The position numbers were made by a program, and so were the translations under genes. 64,000 nucleotides of DNA from Trametes villosa (lineage: Eukaryota > Basidiomycota > Agaricomycetes > Polyporales > Polyporaceae): positions 62,001-126,000 of the forward strand of contig PUDQ02000131.1 of the NCBI GenBank assembly GCA_002964805.2, given 5' to 3'. The notes beneath the pieces were generated by a model that saw nothing but the letters and a program-made list of their open reading frames with translations, searched no databases and had not been told where the DNA came from. This document shows, piece by piece, positions 9,705 to 21,810 of this stretch (the first letter of the stretch is position 1; each line of letters opens with the position of its first letter).

Positions 9705-12473
9705 CTTGGGGGAGAGGGCCAATACTGGCATGTCCAATTGATGAGGTGTTATAGAGTATTTTTATCAGACATAAACACTTCTTGGCACAATTTATAGTCA
9801 CCGTAAACATTGCACTATTTGAATTGGACCACAGAGCACCACTCACAACATCGTGTTGATTGAAATCTGCCTGATGTCTTGATTCACAATACCAGATGAT
9901 ATTTACTTGAGACTATTCAGCAAATTTACTGCCTTATGTACTGGACAAGCAGTGTACATGGAGGACTGCACTGGTTGAGTTAATATGCATGTCAGTTGCA
10001 ATAATTACTTTGTTACGCCATAGCCCTTACAGCATTATTAGCAGCTGATCTAATTTTTCTGTATCTGATTAGAGATATATCCCAGCATTATCCTCTCGTG
10101 GGTAAGTACCCTAGCATAGGAGGTCTGTCTCTATTGCCCACATGGTTATATCTCAGAACACACAATAAACCAACTTGCTTGAAAGCAATACTAGTGTTTG
10201 AACATTTATTATGACCAATCACATCAGCTATGTCATTCACCAACAAATAGTAATTGCAAGTCTGAGGAGCTGGAGTTTGTGTGCATGAACTGATTTGAGC
10301 TTCTCCCAATGATGCAGCCTGCTTCCTGGTTTATTATTCTGACCTATCCATTTTCCAAGTGATTCTATGAGCCCTCTCAAACTATACATATCTCACATGG
10401 GTGTAGCAAAGCGAGGTTCACAGAAGTGTTACAGTGTTACATTGCTTAACATACCAAACAGCCTGAGCTGCAATATACATGCAAGGTAGCTTGTGAAATT
10501 AGTAGCTCTAGTGTATTTATTGACTTTCCTTCCTATCTTTACTATCTGCCATAGCTCATGACTACTTCGGTGCAAGGACATTCTCATATATACATTTCAT
10601 CTGCAAGACGACTTGCGGCAGCAGGAGTTAGATATATTGACTCGATCTGTACAGGGGGTGATCTATTTTTCAGGCCTATGACCATGTTTGAAACAAAGGC
10701 ATAAATATTGAAAAGCTTAACCTGATCACATATAACACTCTGGAGGTTAGTGCATGAAATACTATGATATTAGCCAGAGAAACAGCATGTGGCTGAGGTG
10801 TGGCACTAATGCGTGATTGCAGCACTGTTAGACAGTGCTATAGTGGACATCACACCTCACTTCTTACACAGTGTGATCAAACTCATAGATAGCTTCCTGG
10901 CAACACTTATTTCATTTCATTTGGACTACCAGTGCCAGAGATACAAAGGAATATGTGTGAAGAGCCAAACAAGACCAAAGTTGACATCAATGTCCCTCCT
11001 TCCCTCTTGAAATAATACATTCAACAGCATGTAACACCTCAACATTTGCCTGCCTAGCACACCACAGGAGGTGTTTCATCGACTGGGTCATAGTATCATG
11101 CTGAATACACTGGACCAATTGAATATACTAGTATATACAGTGCTGTCATTTTAAGCACAATTTAAGCATTTATGCAGCCTGTGATCACCCTTACAGCGGA
11201 TGGGATATCCCATTAGATTGGGATTGAAAAGCTGAATCCAATGGTATATAATACTTGGGGGGTTTGTGCACATTACACTGGGGTATGAACCATTGAAGCT
11301 GAATGTGGCTGAATTGTGGCACTAATGAGGGATTGAAGTTCTAACCATGACTGCTATGGTAAATACTACATCACCATTTGTACACCATTGCATTCTGCTC
11401 ACTCATAGCTTTCTAATGACATATGATACATGATATTTGGACTATCCAGTGGCCCAAAATGAAAGCATTTGTGCTGGGAGCCAAACACGTACAAAGCGGG
11501 AGGCACGCCGACGCGGATTCGCGTTGTTGTGCCTCCCGCTTTGTACTTGTTTGTTCTCAGCCACAGCTTACATTATTGCCCCCTCCTCTAGTTCTTTTGG
11601 CCACTGCTCCTCCAGTTCTCCTTCAAATGGCATGTGTCATATACCATTAGGAAGGTGCTCCTGAGCTCTACATCATGGGGGTATTGATTTGTATCAATGT
11701 CCATTATGTCCTCTATAATACTTCATTGCAAGGACATATAAACCACTTACTCAGCCTGTACAGCAGTGTACTGCTAATACTAGCGTCTTAGTTGACCCTG
11801 TTGATGTCTGCAAGATATATAGAGGTGTAGTTGCGGTACAAGCACCCCTTTGTCTCTTTAAACCATTGATGTCTTATTTACTCGAGCAAAAAGCAGTAAA
11901 TCACTGTTTACACAGTACCCTACTTACCAACTCATATATATCTTTGCTCTTTTATGCACCAATGGTCAAGGCCAATGTGATGTGATTGTTTGTGTGGCTT
12001 CATACCCTCTAGTTATTGTGCTAAAGTGGTTTCACTCCATTTGAAGCAGTGGTAGTGCCCAAGGGGTCAAATTTTGTTGGCCACAGCTTGTCCATTTTCT
12101 ATTCAAACTGCAAGTGCAGTATACCATTAGGAAGGCATTTTTAGGGCTGTCTGATGGTTGCATGCAATATCAGCCTAGGCTATTACTGTGTCTGGTATCT
12201 GGCAAATGATCACTTATAAGCACCTAGTCAGAGCCATAGTAGATAATGTATTGGCCATCTCTCCTCCAGTTGTAAACTGAATTGCATGTTCTATATACCA
12301 TTAGAAAGCTGGTTCAAGCTCTATCTGATCAGGGTACATCTGCACAGTGTAAGCCCTTTATGCCCTACAATTATGCAAGATTTAATCTCTCATGATTCAA
12401 CAAGCACCCAGGGGGGATTGACTGCAATGCTGTGTTGTAAGAAATTCAGTATATGTGAACAAACAGTTTTGAA
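9705..12473 (-). mobile_element. Helentron-like element, 3' part of an older copy (5' end missing)
   Basis: The 3' terminus is at 9705-9746. Read on the minus strand it ends CCTCATCAATTGG, then the hairpin GCCAGTATTGGC, then CCCCCAAG followed by T. From 9833 the sequence aligns with 38489 onward, starting GAGCACCACTCACAACATC. The body is AT-rich, with family motifs such as GTGGCACTAATG and ATACCATTAGGAAGG. It carries the hairpin at 11489-11546 but has lost the one expected near 10970. It is broken at 12473 by the younger copy starting at 12474, and no matching 5' part appears beyond that copy. Confidence 0.75.
11489..11546. repeat. Hairpin cassette, inner stem type 1 (GCGGGAGGCACG)
   Basis: A near-perfect 58-nt palindrome opens GTACAAAGCGGGAGGCAC and closes with its complement. 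The flanks extend the stem (CAAACAC.. / ..CTTGTTTG) to about 72 nt. The same cassette occurs at 27990, 31305, 40167, 44909 and 53564 at the same relative place in other copies. Confidence 0.9.
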
Positions 12474-13796
12474 CTTGGGGGGAAAGGGCAAATACTGGCA
12501 TGTCCGATTGATGAGGTGTTGCAGAGTATTTTGATCATTTAGAACACCTCTCAGTGCACTTGATGTTCACTATACATCATTACAGTGTATAAAACACTAT
12601 GTTAATTTGAATCTGCTTCTTTTCCTAATGGAATAATGTCTGATAATATTTACTCAATACTACAGAGCAAATTGTCTGTTTTATGAACTAGACAAGCAAT
12701 GTACACAAGAAAGATGTACACAAGAAAGTGCACTGATTGAGTTAATATACATGTCACTTGTAGCAATTGACTCATTATGAGATAGCTCATACAGCATTGC
12801 TAGCAGCTCATCTGATTTTTGTGTATGTCATCAAAGAAATATTTCAGCAATGCTTCCCAATGTTTGGGAACCCTAGCATGGAAGCGGTGGCTCTACCACC
12901 CACATCCTCATGTGTTCAGAGATGTTTATGAATCAGTATCGCTTTCAGGCAGTTTGGGTGATTATATGCTCCATGATCATTCATATAAGCCATGCCATTC
13001 ATCAGCAAACAATAATCATATATTTGAGCTGATGTCACAGAGCCAAGGGTTGTGTACAGGCACCAATTGAGGCATAGTTTGATGATTCTTTATCAAGCTG
13101 ATATTTCTAAGCCATCCTGCTAGTATTTATAAACCATAGATTTTTCACATGGCTATTAGTAGAAGCAACCCAACAGAGCTGAGAATTAGCTCAACATAGC
13201 AAACAACCCAGGCTGTTATATAATGCAATCCGCTGAGGGAAAGTGGCAGTTATACATATAAGCAATTGACAATCGAGTAGTGCCTTGTTTATCAACAGCT
13301 GTAAGGTTGTCATTGACTGATGAAATTGCTAGCTCAACCATTGCTAGTAGCTGATCACTGCTTTGATGCAAGACCTTTCTGTCTATGTGTATTCCACAAG
13401 AATACACAATCATAATGTTAACCTGAGTTGGAGATATTGACTTGATCTGTACAGGGGTGGATCCAACACTTGGTAGCTTTTAAGCCTATGTCGATTTTTG
13501 GGATATTCAGAGTTCACCATTGGATAGATATTGAGAAGCTGAATATGATGACATATATCCCTCTGGGGGTTAGTACGTGAAGTACTAAGATATTAGCCAG
13601 AGAAACTGGATGTAGCTGAACTGTGGCACTAATGGGGAATTGTAGCATTGTTAGACAGTGCTGTAATGGACATCACATCTCACTTTGAACACTGTGTGAT
13701 CCTACTCATAGATAGTTTCCTGCCAACACTTGTTCCATTACATTTGGACTACTTGGGTCTGAGATACAAAGGGATCTGTGTTATGAGCCAAACATG

Positions 13797-13855
13797 ACCA
13801 AACTTTGAAGGCAGGGAACACATGTTCTGCATTCCCTGCCATCGGCTTTGGCTTT
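13797..13855. repeat. Hairpin cassette, inner stem type 2 (GGCAGGGAAC)
   Basis: The arms are GGCAGGGAACACATG and GCATTCCCTGCC within the outer CAAA..CTTTG stem. It is somewhat decayed (AACTTTGAAGG instead of AAGCTGATGG on the left arm). It occupies the first hairpin position counted from the 3' end. Confidence 0.8.
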
Positions 13856-14407
13856 GTCTGTTCTCAGCCACAGCTAATATCAATGTCCCTCCTTTCCTCT
13901 TGATATAATGCATTCAACAGGATATAACACCTCAGCCTTTGTCTGCCTAGCACACCACAGGAGGTATTTCATTGATGGGCCATGACATCATGCTGAAAAC
14001 CCTGGAAAAGTTGATTTTACTATACACTGTTGTCATATATCAGTATAATGTGCACACACCCCAAAAATATGATATACCATGAAATTCAGCTCTTCAGTCC
14101 CATTCAATGGGATATGCTATTTGCTACAACAGTAACCACAGGCTGCATAAATACTCAAATTGTGCTCAAAATGAGCCATAGAAGCTGAATGTGGCTGAAT
14201 TGTGGCACTAATGAGCATTTGTTGCCTTATTGATCAGTACTAGAATGATCATTACATTCCAATTTGTGCACCATTGGATTCTACTCACTCATAGCTTTCT
14301 GGTGATATGACATACATACTATTTGGACTATATGGGGGCTGAATGTAAAGGATTTGTGCGAGGATTTGCATTGGAAGCCAAACATAACCAAAGCTTATGT
14401 CATGCTG

Positions 14408-14454
14408 CACGGCAGAGACCTGGGGTCAAAATCCGACCCCAGGCCTCTGCCGTG
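14408..14454. repeat. Hairpin cassette, inner stem type 3 (CACGGCAGAG)
   Basis: A 20-bp stem (CACGGCAGAGACCTGGGGTC and its complement, one mismatch) closes a 7-nt loop. It sits where other copies carry type 1: the flanks (GCCAAACATAACCAAAGC before; GCTTTGTACCTGTTTG and TTATTGCCCCCTCC after) are those of the type 1 site. The inner palindrome is unrelated. Confidence 0.88.
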
Positions 14455-14778
14455 TGGCCATCAGCTTTGTACCTGTTTGTTCTCAGCCACAGCTTACATT
14501 ATTGCCCCCTCCTTTGGTTTTTTTGGCCACTGCTCCTCCAGTGTTGATCCAAATGGCATGTGTAATATACTATTAGGAAGGTGCTCTTTTTTTTGGATCT
14601 GACTATATTCATGTAGTGCTTTACAGCCGTCTACTAAGGTACAAGAGCGGGGTGTTATCGACTACGGCGGCGCAGCCGCGCATACCGTGTATCAGGTATC
14701 GTATGGGTACGCGGAATGGGCGGGCAGGCATGGGCATGGGGCATAGGCATAGGCCGGGCATGGGGGCGGCGCGGGCGA

Positions 14779-17700
14779 TCAGTCGCCGGGGGTGTCGTCG
14801 AAGAAGAAGGCGGAGGGGTTATCCTCCAGGAAGCGTTCGATGTCATAGAAGGGGTCCATCGAGGACAGGAGGTCCTCGATGCTCAAGTGCCGGTAGCGGC
14901 GTGTGTAGTGGTTGCAATGGAATAGGATGTGTTCGCGTGTGTGGTATGTGGGCGGGCCGTCGTGGAGGGTGCACTGTGTGGGCTTGTTCAGCGCTGAGCG
15001 GAATCGATCCCGGTAGTACCCCGTCGGCGCGTGGTTCGTGATGCAGCGGATGAAGCGGGCGGTGAGCGTGGGGCGGCTAGACAGGCGTTTGAGGGGGAAG
15101 GAGCCCGTATGGATGAGGCGCCGGAAGGCTGGGTGCCAGAGCTGCGTGTGCCCCCAGTACTTGGCTGGGTTCGCGTTCGCGAGCTCCTCCCACTCCTGCT
15201 GCACGTGGGACGTGATGCTGCTCTTGAAAAACGCGTAGGACACGGGGAAGCGTCCCCGCCATCCGTCGCGGAACAGCTGCGCCGCGGTCTGGTGAGCGGT
15301 GTACTTGACGTCCATGTCGATGGCGTCGTTCTCCGCGATGTTGGAGTGCCCGGGGCAGTAGTGGAGGTCGAGGTCGAGATGGTTGTCCGGGTGGCGCTCG
15401 AACCAGTCGCGGAGGATGCAGCAGGTGTTGACGGCGGCCATGCGGCCGTCTGTCGGGTTGAGGATGCTCGACAGCGTGTTCTCACTGTCCGAGAAGATAT
15501 GGACGCGGTGGAACCGCTTGAGGTAGAGGAAGCCGACCGCCATGGAGACGGCGATTTGCTCGCAGTCGAAGGAGAAGGCGTCGCCCATATAGATCGAGCG
15601 TCGGGAGAGGAGGCGGCCGCCGTGGTAGGCGCGGAAGCCGGCAGTGGAGCCTAGGCCGAGCTCAGTCTGGGAACAGACGTACGAGCTTCCGTCGGTGAAG
15701 ATGACGAGGGCGCCATCATCGTCATGCGCGGCCTGGATGCGAGGACGCAGGTCGGCGTCGATCCAGGCCTTCAGGGTGTCCTCGTCCTTTTTGCGCGGGT
15801 GGTTGAGGTGCATCGTGACGCGATCTTCGTACAGGTCGCGCACACATACGCCAGGTTGACACTCGCCGTCTAGGGGGTCGAACGTCTCCGTGATCCACAG
15901 CCTGGGCCGACTGAAGACTTCGGAGAGGGGAATGCTGGGCATGGGCGGGAGGACGTCGGGGAGGAAGCGGATGTAGGGGGCGTGCACTGATCGGTCGAAG
16001 ATGTTCAGGAATGAGGCACGGATGGGGTGTGCGGCCGGGAGCGTGTGTATGCGGAGGAAGTACCGCTCCGGCAGCTTTTCACAGTGTAGGTGTAGCGGGA
16101 GGAGGCCGGCGAAAGTCTGCATTGCGCCGGTCGGAGTGGTGCGGAACGCGCCGGTGATCCACCGCAGAGCGCAATGCTGGGCGGCAACCAGAGGCTTCAT
16201 GAGGCCTTTGACGCCCTTCGAGCGGAACCAGACCTCGACACCGTACGTGAGGAGGGGGCGGATGCAGGACACATACAGCGTGCGACGCTGCATCGGGGCC
16301 AGGCCGCGGACGGAGTTCCCGAGCATCAGCATGGAGTTGACGGGCGTAACCGCACTTTCTGCGAAGTAGGCGACGTGTGCCTTGAACGTCAGTTTCGAGT
16401 TGAACCGGATGCCCAGGTACCGCCACACGGCGCTGGGCCGTATGACGGTGTTGGCGTCAAGTTCGAGCGGGGTCTGTGCGTTCTGCGAGGTGGCGAGGCG
16501 GGTGGGGACGAAATGCATAAGCTCGTTCTTGTTGGGCTCCACGAGTAGGCCGAGGCGGGTCAGGGTCGTCGAGGTGTCGTGGTACCGGGCGTGGAGGACA
16601 ACACAGTTGTCGGCAATTGTGGGGGAGGTAACCGTCCACAGTCCGTTGTCGACGTAGAACTGCAGAGCGGCATCGGACTAGATGGTGGTGACGGGGAAGA
16701 GGAGGTGGAGAGCGGGGGAGATGTAGAGGTTGGTGAGGACAGGGGAGAGCGCCGAGCCTTGACCGGCGCTGACGGGCGGAACATCGAACCACGGGGAGGT
16801 GGCGCGTCCCCAGCGGAAGCAGGACTGCTGTCCCGAGAGGTAGTTGCGGAAGAAGCGCACCAGGACCGCAGAGAAGCCGCGGCGTACCATGATGCGGCAG
16901 AGGAGGTCGTGGTTCATGGACGGGAAGAACTGCGCCACGTCGAACGCTAGGCATGACGTGACGAGGTTCTCCCGCCACCCGGCGCGGATGTGGGTGACGA
17001 GGCTCGTGGCGGCGTCGATCGTGCTGTGCGCCTTCATGCCGCCGTACTGGTTAGGGTGGAGGATTCCGTACTTCTGACACTCGTAATGGAGGCGTTCACT
17101 GAGAACCTTCTCCATGAGCTTACCGAGTGTGCTGAGCAGGACGATGGGGCGATAGGACTTGATCTTGGAGTAGTCTTCCTTGTAGGGCTTGGGGATAACG
17201 ACAGACACAGCGCGTTTGAATTGCGCCGGCCAGACACCGAGTGTGAGGATGGCATTGTAGATGCGGTGGACGACGACGAGGAAGTGGTCGTCGCCGACGA
17301 GGATTTTGAGGTGGCGCCAGTGAAGATGATCCCAGCCGGGCGTGGAGGTCGTGGACACGCTCTGAAGCGCGTCGCGGATCTCCGCCCGTGCAATCGGAGG
17401 GCAGTCACGTTCAGGGAGTTCGTCGAGCTCGTCGAGAACAGTCGGGTCGACAGGTCGGGCGGCGGCGGAGTGGAAGGATGAGTCGAGCGCGTCCCAGAGC
17501 ATTGGGAGCAACTGCGGGGGTTGGCCGTTGTGCACGAGGGAGCGGTACATGGGCATAGCGCGAGGGCCAGTCCAGCATGTGAGGTCCCACACGCGTCGCT
17601 GCTTCTCAGCGACGTGCTCAATGTGCTCGTCGAGGTGGCGGCGGCGGCGTGCACAGATCGTAGACTTGAGGATGCGGAAGGCTCGGCGCACGGACACCTG

Positions 17701-18768
17701 GGCGGCGGCGGCGAGGCGTGGGGCGTAGCGGCGGACGTAGTCGAGGCGGCGGCGGGCGCGTGTCAGAGCGTCGCGCGCATCTGCGCACGCGCCGTCCCAC
17801 CACTGTCGCGACTTGTCGCAGACACGGACGGGCTTCGCGTTGGTGTTCCACGCGCTGCGGAGGCAGTCGTAGAGCATGTCGACGGCGGCGCACAGCTCCG
17901 GCTCGGACCGGAGGGGGACGTCTTGCGGTAGGCGGTGCTGGACTGCGGCGAGGGTGTGGTCGAGGAATGCCTGCACCGCGTCTGACTTTGGGACGATGCC
18001 GGGCTCGCCCTCCAGAGACCAGAGGGGCACCGGGATGTCAACGTGGATGACCGCGTGGTCAGACAGGCCGCGTTCGTCCGCCGCGACGCGGATCTCGTAC
18101 AGGATGGGCGGGCGGTCGTCCGGCACCCACACTAGATCGATGACAGTGGGGCGGAGGCTGCGGCGGTGGGGGAAGTGAGTGTGGACGGAGGGCAGCGACA
18201 GGAGACGGAGGCCGAGGTGAGCGTGCAGGTCGATGACCTCGCCTGTACGCGCGACGGCGTCGGGCGGGTAGTCGGGGTCCCACATGCAGGCATGCGTGTT
18301 GTAGTCGCCGCCGGCAAGGTCGATGACGGGGAGGGTTTCAATGATGTCGGCGAGATATTCAACGGCGTGATTGCGCACGTTGTTGTAGATGTTGAGGATA
18401 GCGAGCGGGTCTTGAGACTGCTCGAGGCGGAGCAGCAGTAGCATGCAGTCGCGGTGAGATACGGAGGAGTCGAGCATGAGGACCGCGTTCACGAGGCGGC
18501 GGTTGACGTAGCACACCACACGAGCATCCTTTTGGGCTTCCACAAGCGTCCACACTGGGTGTAGCTGTGTGCCATAAAGCATGTTGTCGTCAGTGTGCTC
18601 AGCCGGACCAGCCGGCGAGGCAGAGGGGATGGGGCGAATCGGGCCGTACCACGGCTCTTGGATGCACACAACATCGACGTTGTTGGTGGCGCAGCGCTCA
18701 AGGAGAAAGTGCGTATGCTGAGGGGAGTGATTGACATTTTGAAATACTACATGTAAGGATGTACGCAT
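14779..18768 (-). pseudogene. LINE ORF2: APE endonuclease, reverse transcriptase, RNase H; one nonsense codon
   Basis: ATG at 18768, TGA at 14781-14779, 1,329 codons with a TAG at 16680-16678 (codon 697). The endonuclease has QNVN (10-13), QEP with Glu38, GGDYN (153-157) and SDH (236-238). RT motif A is FDVAQFFPS (609-617, Asp610) and motif B is QGSALSPVL (from about 670). Motif C reads FYVDNG, where most LINEs have two Asp; the second is Asn708 (codon 16647-16645). The RNase H set is complete: FTDGSS near 1023, CEQIA near 1069, FSDSEN near 1093, ENDAID near 1148. The tail has a CTLH...HTREHILFHC cysteine/histidine motif. Order and content match Tad1-like fungal LINEs. The stop lies between RT motifs B and C, so this copy is not autonomous unless the stop is read through. 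Several long plus-strand ORFs here are antisense shadows. Confidence 0.93.
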
Positions 18769-18780
18769 AATGGACTACGT

Positions 18781-21162
18781 TCAGCCGCGGTTCCCACCGA
18801 CCCTGATCCCCCTCGATCCTTCGCGATCAGCCTGTGGCCGGGCGTTGGACGTGATCTGAGGGGGTAGGTTAGCACGGAACATTTTAGTGATTTTGCGGCC
18901 GAAACGTACGCGCTGGCCTTGGCTCGGCGCGTCGGCCTGGGCCGAGTCTTTGACGGGGGTGGGGGAGGAAGAGGGGGGAGCGCCGGCGGCGACAGAGAGG
19001 CGGGCGGCGATAGTGGGCACGCGGGAGCGGTACCACTCTTCGTCGTGGCGGTGGCGGAAGAATTCACATGCGGAGTCGTTGGCGTAGTGGCTGCCACCGC
19101 AGTTGAGGCAGACGGAAGGGCATGCACAGCGGACCTGCTCCTTGTCGGGGCGGTCGCGGCAGCAGGCGGCCAGTAGATGGTGAGCGTCGGCCTTGTGGTT
19201 GCCGCCGCAGCGTGGGCAGGTGTCGTGCGACACCGAGCAGCCGCGCTCCGAGTGGCCTCACTGGAAGCAGAGGCCGCACAGCGACACGGTCTCACGGCCG
19301 GGGACGACCTCTGGGTAGACGCGGTAGATGCAGGGTTGGAAGACAATGGGGAATCGCGTGAGGTGGGTAGCCATCGAGTGCTCGAGGTCATCCGAGATCT
19401 CCACGATCAGCTTCCGGGCGGTGTCAAACTCCTGGCCCTTGGCCCAGCGGAAGTCAACGTACGGATCCTCGACGTAGCGCTGCCACTCTGAGTGGCTGAA
19501 GAGCGCGGCGGCTGCTTCACGCGGCGAGAAGGGGCAGTACCCGGCGGCGGGGTCGCTGCAGGGGACCCGTCGGAAGACGAAGGTGGTTCGATGGATGTGA
19601 GGACGGACACGGAAGTCGTTGCCAGAGATGGGTTGCAGGAGCAAGACCAGGCGCGAGTGCAGGAAGAGGATAAGGTCGCGGGACGGGGGCTTGTTCATGA
19701 TGAGGGTGAGATTGCCGGTGGACGACCACTTCGCGCGCGTGACATTGTAACCGCGCAGATCCCCGGAGCGCTCTAGGGCCGTGTCGAGGTTAGTGCTGAT
19801 GACGGAGGGACCGTAGCGGGTGTCGTCGAGCGGCCGGGAGCTGGAGAACACTACGTATACCGTGCGCTCCCAGTCAGGCGGCGGCTTCTGGAAGATACCC
19901 TTCAGGTCCCGGCCGCGGCCACAGCCACGTCCGCGCCCGCGAGGAGCCACAGACGACGAGCGCGACGGGGACGACGAGGCCACCGACGGCTCGCGGGACG
20001 GCTGCGGGTGAGGGCGAGCAGGCGAGCGGAGGCGGCGACCTAGGTCGCGTCTGTCCGCAGGGCGAGAGGGCAGTGGGGGGAACGGCGGCATCGATGGGCG
20101 CACAGGCGAGGAGGGCCGGTCGAAGAAGGGGTCGGTGTTGGTGGTGTCGAAGTCCATGGACCAGTCAGCTGGGGCGGACGACGGCTCGCCGAACAGGAGC
20201 TGCTCAGCCGCCGGCGCCAGGACGGCCGGGGCAAGGTCCCCGATGCGGTCCAAGAGGGAGAGGGTCGGAGCGGGGGCGGGGAGGTCAGCCGGGGGTTCAG
20301 GGGACGGCGATGCAGCACCTGGGTGCCACATCGAGTCCGCTAGGCCGCCAGCAGGCGACGAAGGCGTGTCGTCCATGGGATAGTCGTTGCGGGGGGAGGC
20401 CGGAGGGAGTGACGGGAAGGCAGGCGCAGCGGCAGCGCTGAGCATGCCGGTGGCGGGTGCAGACCGGGGGAGGGTAGCGGGAACGTAGGGTGGGGACGGG
20501 GGGACGGCCGGTCCACAGAGCTGGTGCATCTTCAGGCGGTCGTCACTGTACCGGCACAGCACCCCCTGGACGTTGTCGAGGGAGCCACTGGTGTCGGAGG
20601 CCGTTACGTTGAGTGAATCAAGCGCGGTGTTGATGAGGGCCCAGATGTCCTCCGCCTCTTGCTCAGGCAGATCGTGCAGGAGGTGGCGATGGCGGCGAAT
20701 GGCGTGGGTGATGTTGGACATGAGACTGACCATACGGTTGGCGATGGGGGTGAACATGGCGGCCTCCTTGGAGACCGGCGGTGCACCGCCGAGTTCGAGC
20801 AGGGGGTCCTCGTCGTTGTCAAAGCCGAGGAGGTCGTCGCTTTGGGTTTGGGTTGGCGCGTCAGGGTCCGCCTGGGCGGAGGCTTCTTCGTCGTAGCCGG
20901 GTGCTGCGCTCCCCGGGGGCGGGCGGGCGTCGGCACCAGGTGAGTTGGTTCCGGACGCACCCCCCTCCTTCTCGGCCTCAGGATGGGGCGCGAGGGACAG
21001 GGCGCCGCCGCCTGGGAGGCGACGCCTGGAGCGGCAGGGGGTTTCGGGCGGCGTTGTCTCACTGGGAGAACGCAGCCGCTTATTGCGCAGCGGGGTGCTC
21101 AGCGGTGTCGCGAACGTCTGGGGAGGGCTGCGAGCCTCCTCTGAGGAGGCCCGTAAGTCCAT
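18781..21162 (-). pseudogene. LINE ORF1: gag-like RNA-binding protein with three zinc knuckles, one nonsense codon
   Basis: The first ATG in frame is at 21162; the frame stays open upstream to 21210 without another ATG. It runs to TGA at 18783-18781, about 794 codons, with an in-frame TGA at 19260-19258. The N-terminal half is low-complexity and rich in Pro, Ser, Arg and acidic residues. A central region (GNDFRVRPHIHRTTFVFRR, ASP/GLU-rich downstream) precedes the zinc knuckles. The first knuckle has the form CxxC-x4-H-x4-C, and the stop falls inside its x4 spacer. Two more follow (CPRCGGNHKADAH, CLNCGGSHYANDSAC). The protein would bind the element RNA. The stop fits a single base change (TGG or CGA to TGA). 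Confidence 0.9.
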
Positions 21163-21758
21163 TCGAGCAAGACGAGGGGCGGGAGCCCGCCGGAGAGTGT
21201 GAGGGGACAACGAGCAGCGAGTGACGTGGACCGGCGCCTAACCAGATGATGGTGGTCGCAGGTCAAGAAGGATGATGATTAGGAAGGTGCTCATGAGCTC
21301 TAAGACATGGGGGTGTTTACGTATATTAATGACCATTACATCTCCTCTGAAAAATGTCATTAGAAGGACTTATAAATCACTTACTCAACCTGTACAGCAG
21401 TGTACAGTCAATTTGAACTGATCACTATGATATCATTAGACCCTGCTTCGGCCTGGAAAGTATAAAGGGGTGTAATTGTGATACAAGCACCCCTCTGTCC
21501 CTTTAAACCATTGATGTCTTGTTCACCAAGCCAAAAAGCAGTAAATCACTGTTTACATAGTAGTCTCCTTACTAAATGGTGTATATCTTTGCTCCATAAT
21601 ACACCTATGGTCAAGGGCTACCTGATGTGATTGTTTCTGTGGCTCTATACCCTCTATTCATTGCGCTAAAGCTGTTTTACTACATCTTGAAGCAGAGCTC
21701 TCGAAGCCTTTTCCTCCCGCAAAATAAGCACCCAGGAGGCAGAATGTGGCTGTCTGTT

Positions 21759-21810
21759 TGGCGCTAGTAGAAGTCACAGGCCCCGCAACCAAGGGCCTGG
21801 GCCAAATGTT
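21759..21810. repeat. Third hairpin position, one arm only
   Basis: GGCGCTAGTAGAAGTCACAG is present, but the complementary arm is replaced by GCAACCAAGGGCC. The inverted relative at 62137-62175 has the same loss, so the loss predates the duplication. Confidence 0.75.

Larger units (their letters stand above)
14587..21277 (-). mobile_element. Full-length Tad1-like LINE, 6,691 bp, with 15-bp target duplication
   Basis: A direct repeat ATTAGGAAGGTGCTC (14572-14586 and 21278-21292) brackets the insertion. On the minus strand the element ends with eight A residues (14594-14587) directly at the duplication. The empty site survives in the inverted relative at about 62638-62660, confirming the boundaries base for base. 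GC content is far above the surrounding DNA. It has ORF1 (gag-like, zinc knuckles) and ORF2 (APE endonuclease, RT, RNase H), 12 nt apart, with about 184 nt of 3' UTR. Each ORF has one in-frame stop. Confidence 0.95.

Noticed and set aside
15031..15654. 207-codon plus-strand ORF, and other long ORFs antisense to the LINE
   Set aside because: The opposite strand carries ORF2 with all expected motifs; high GC makes long antisense frames common.
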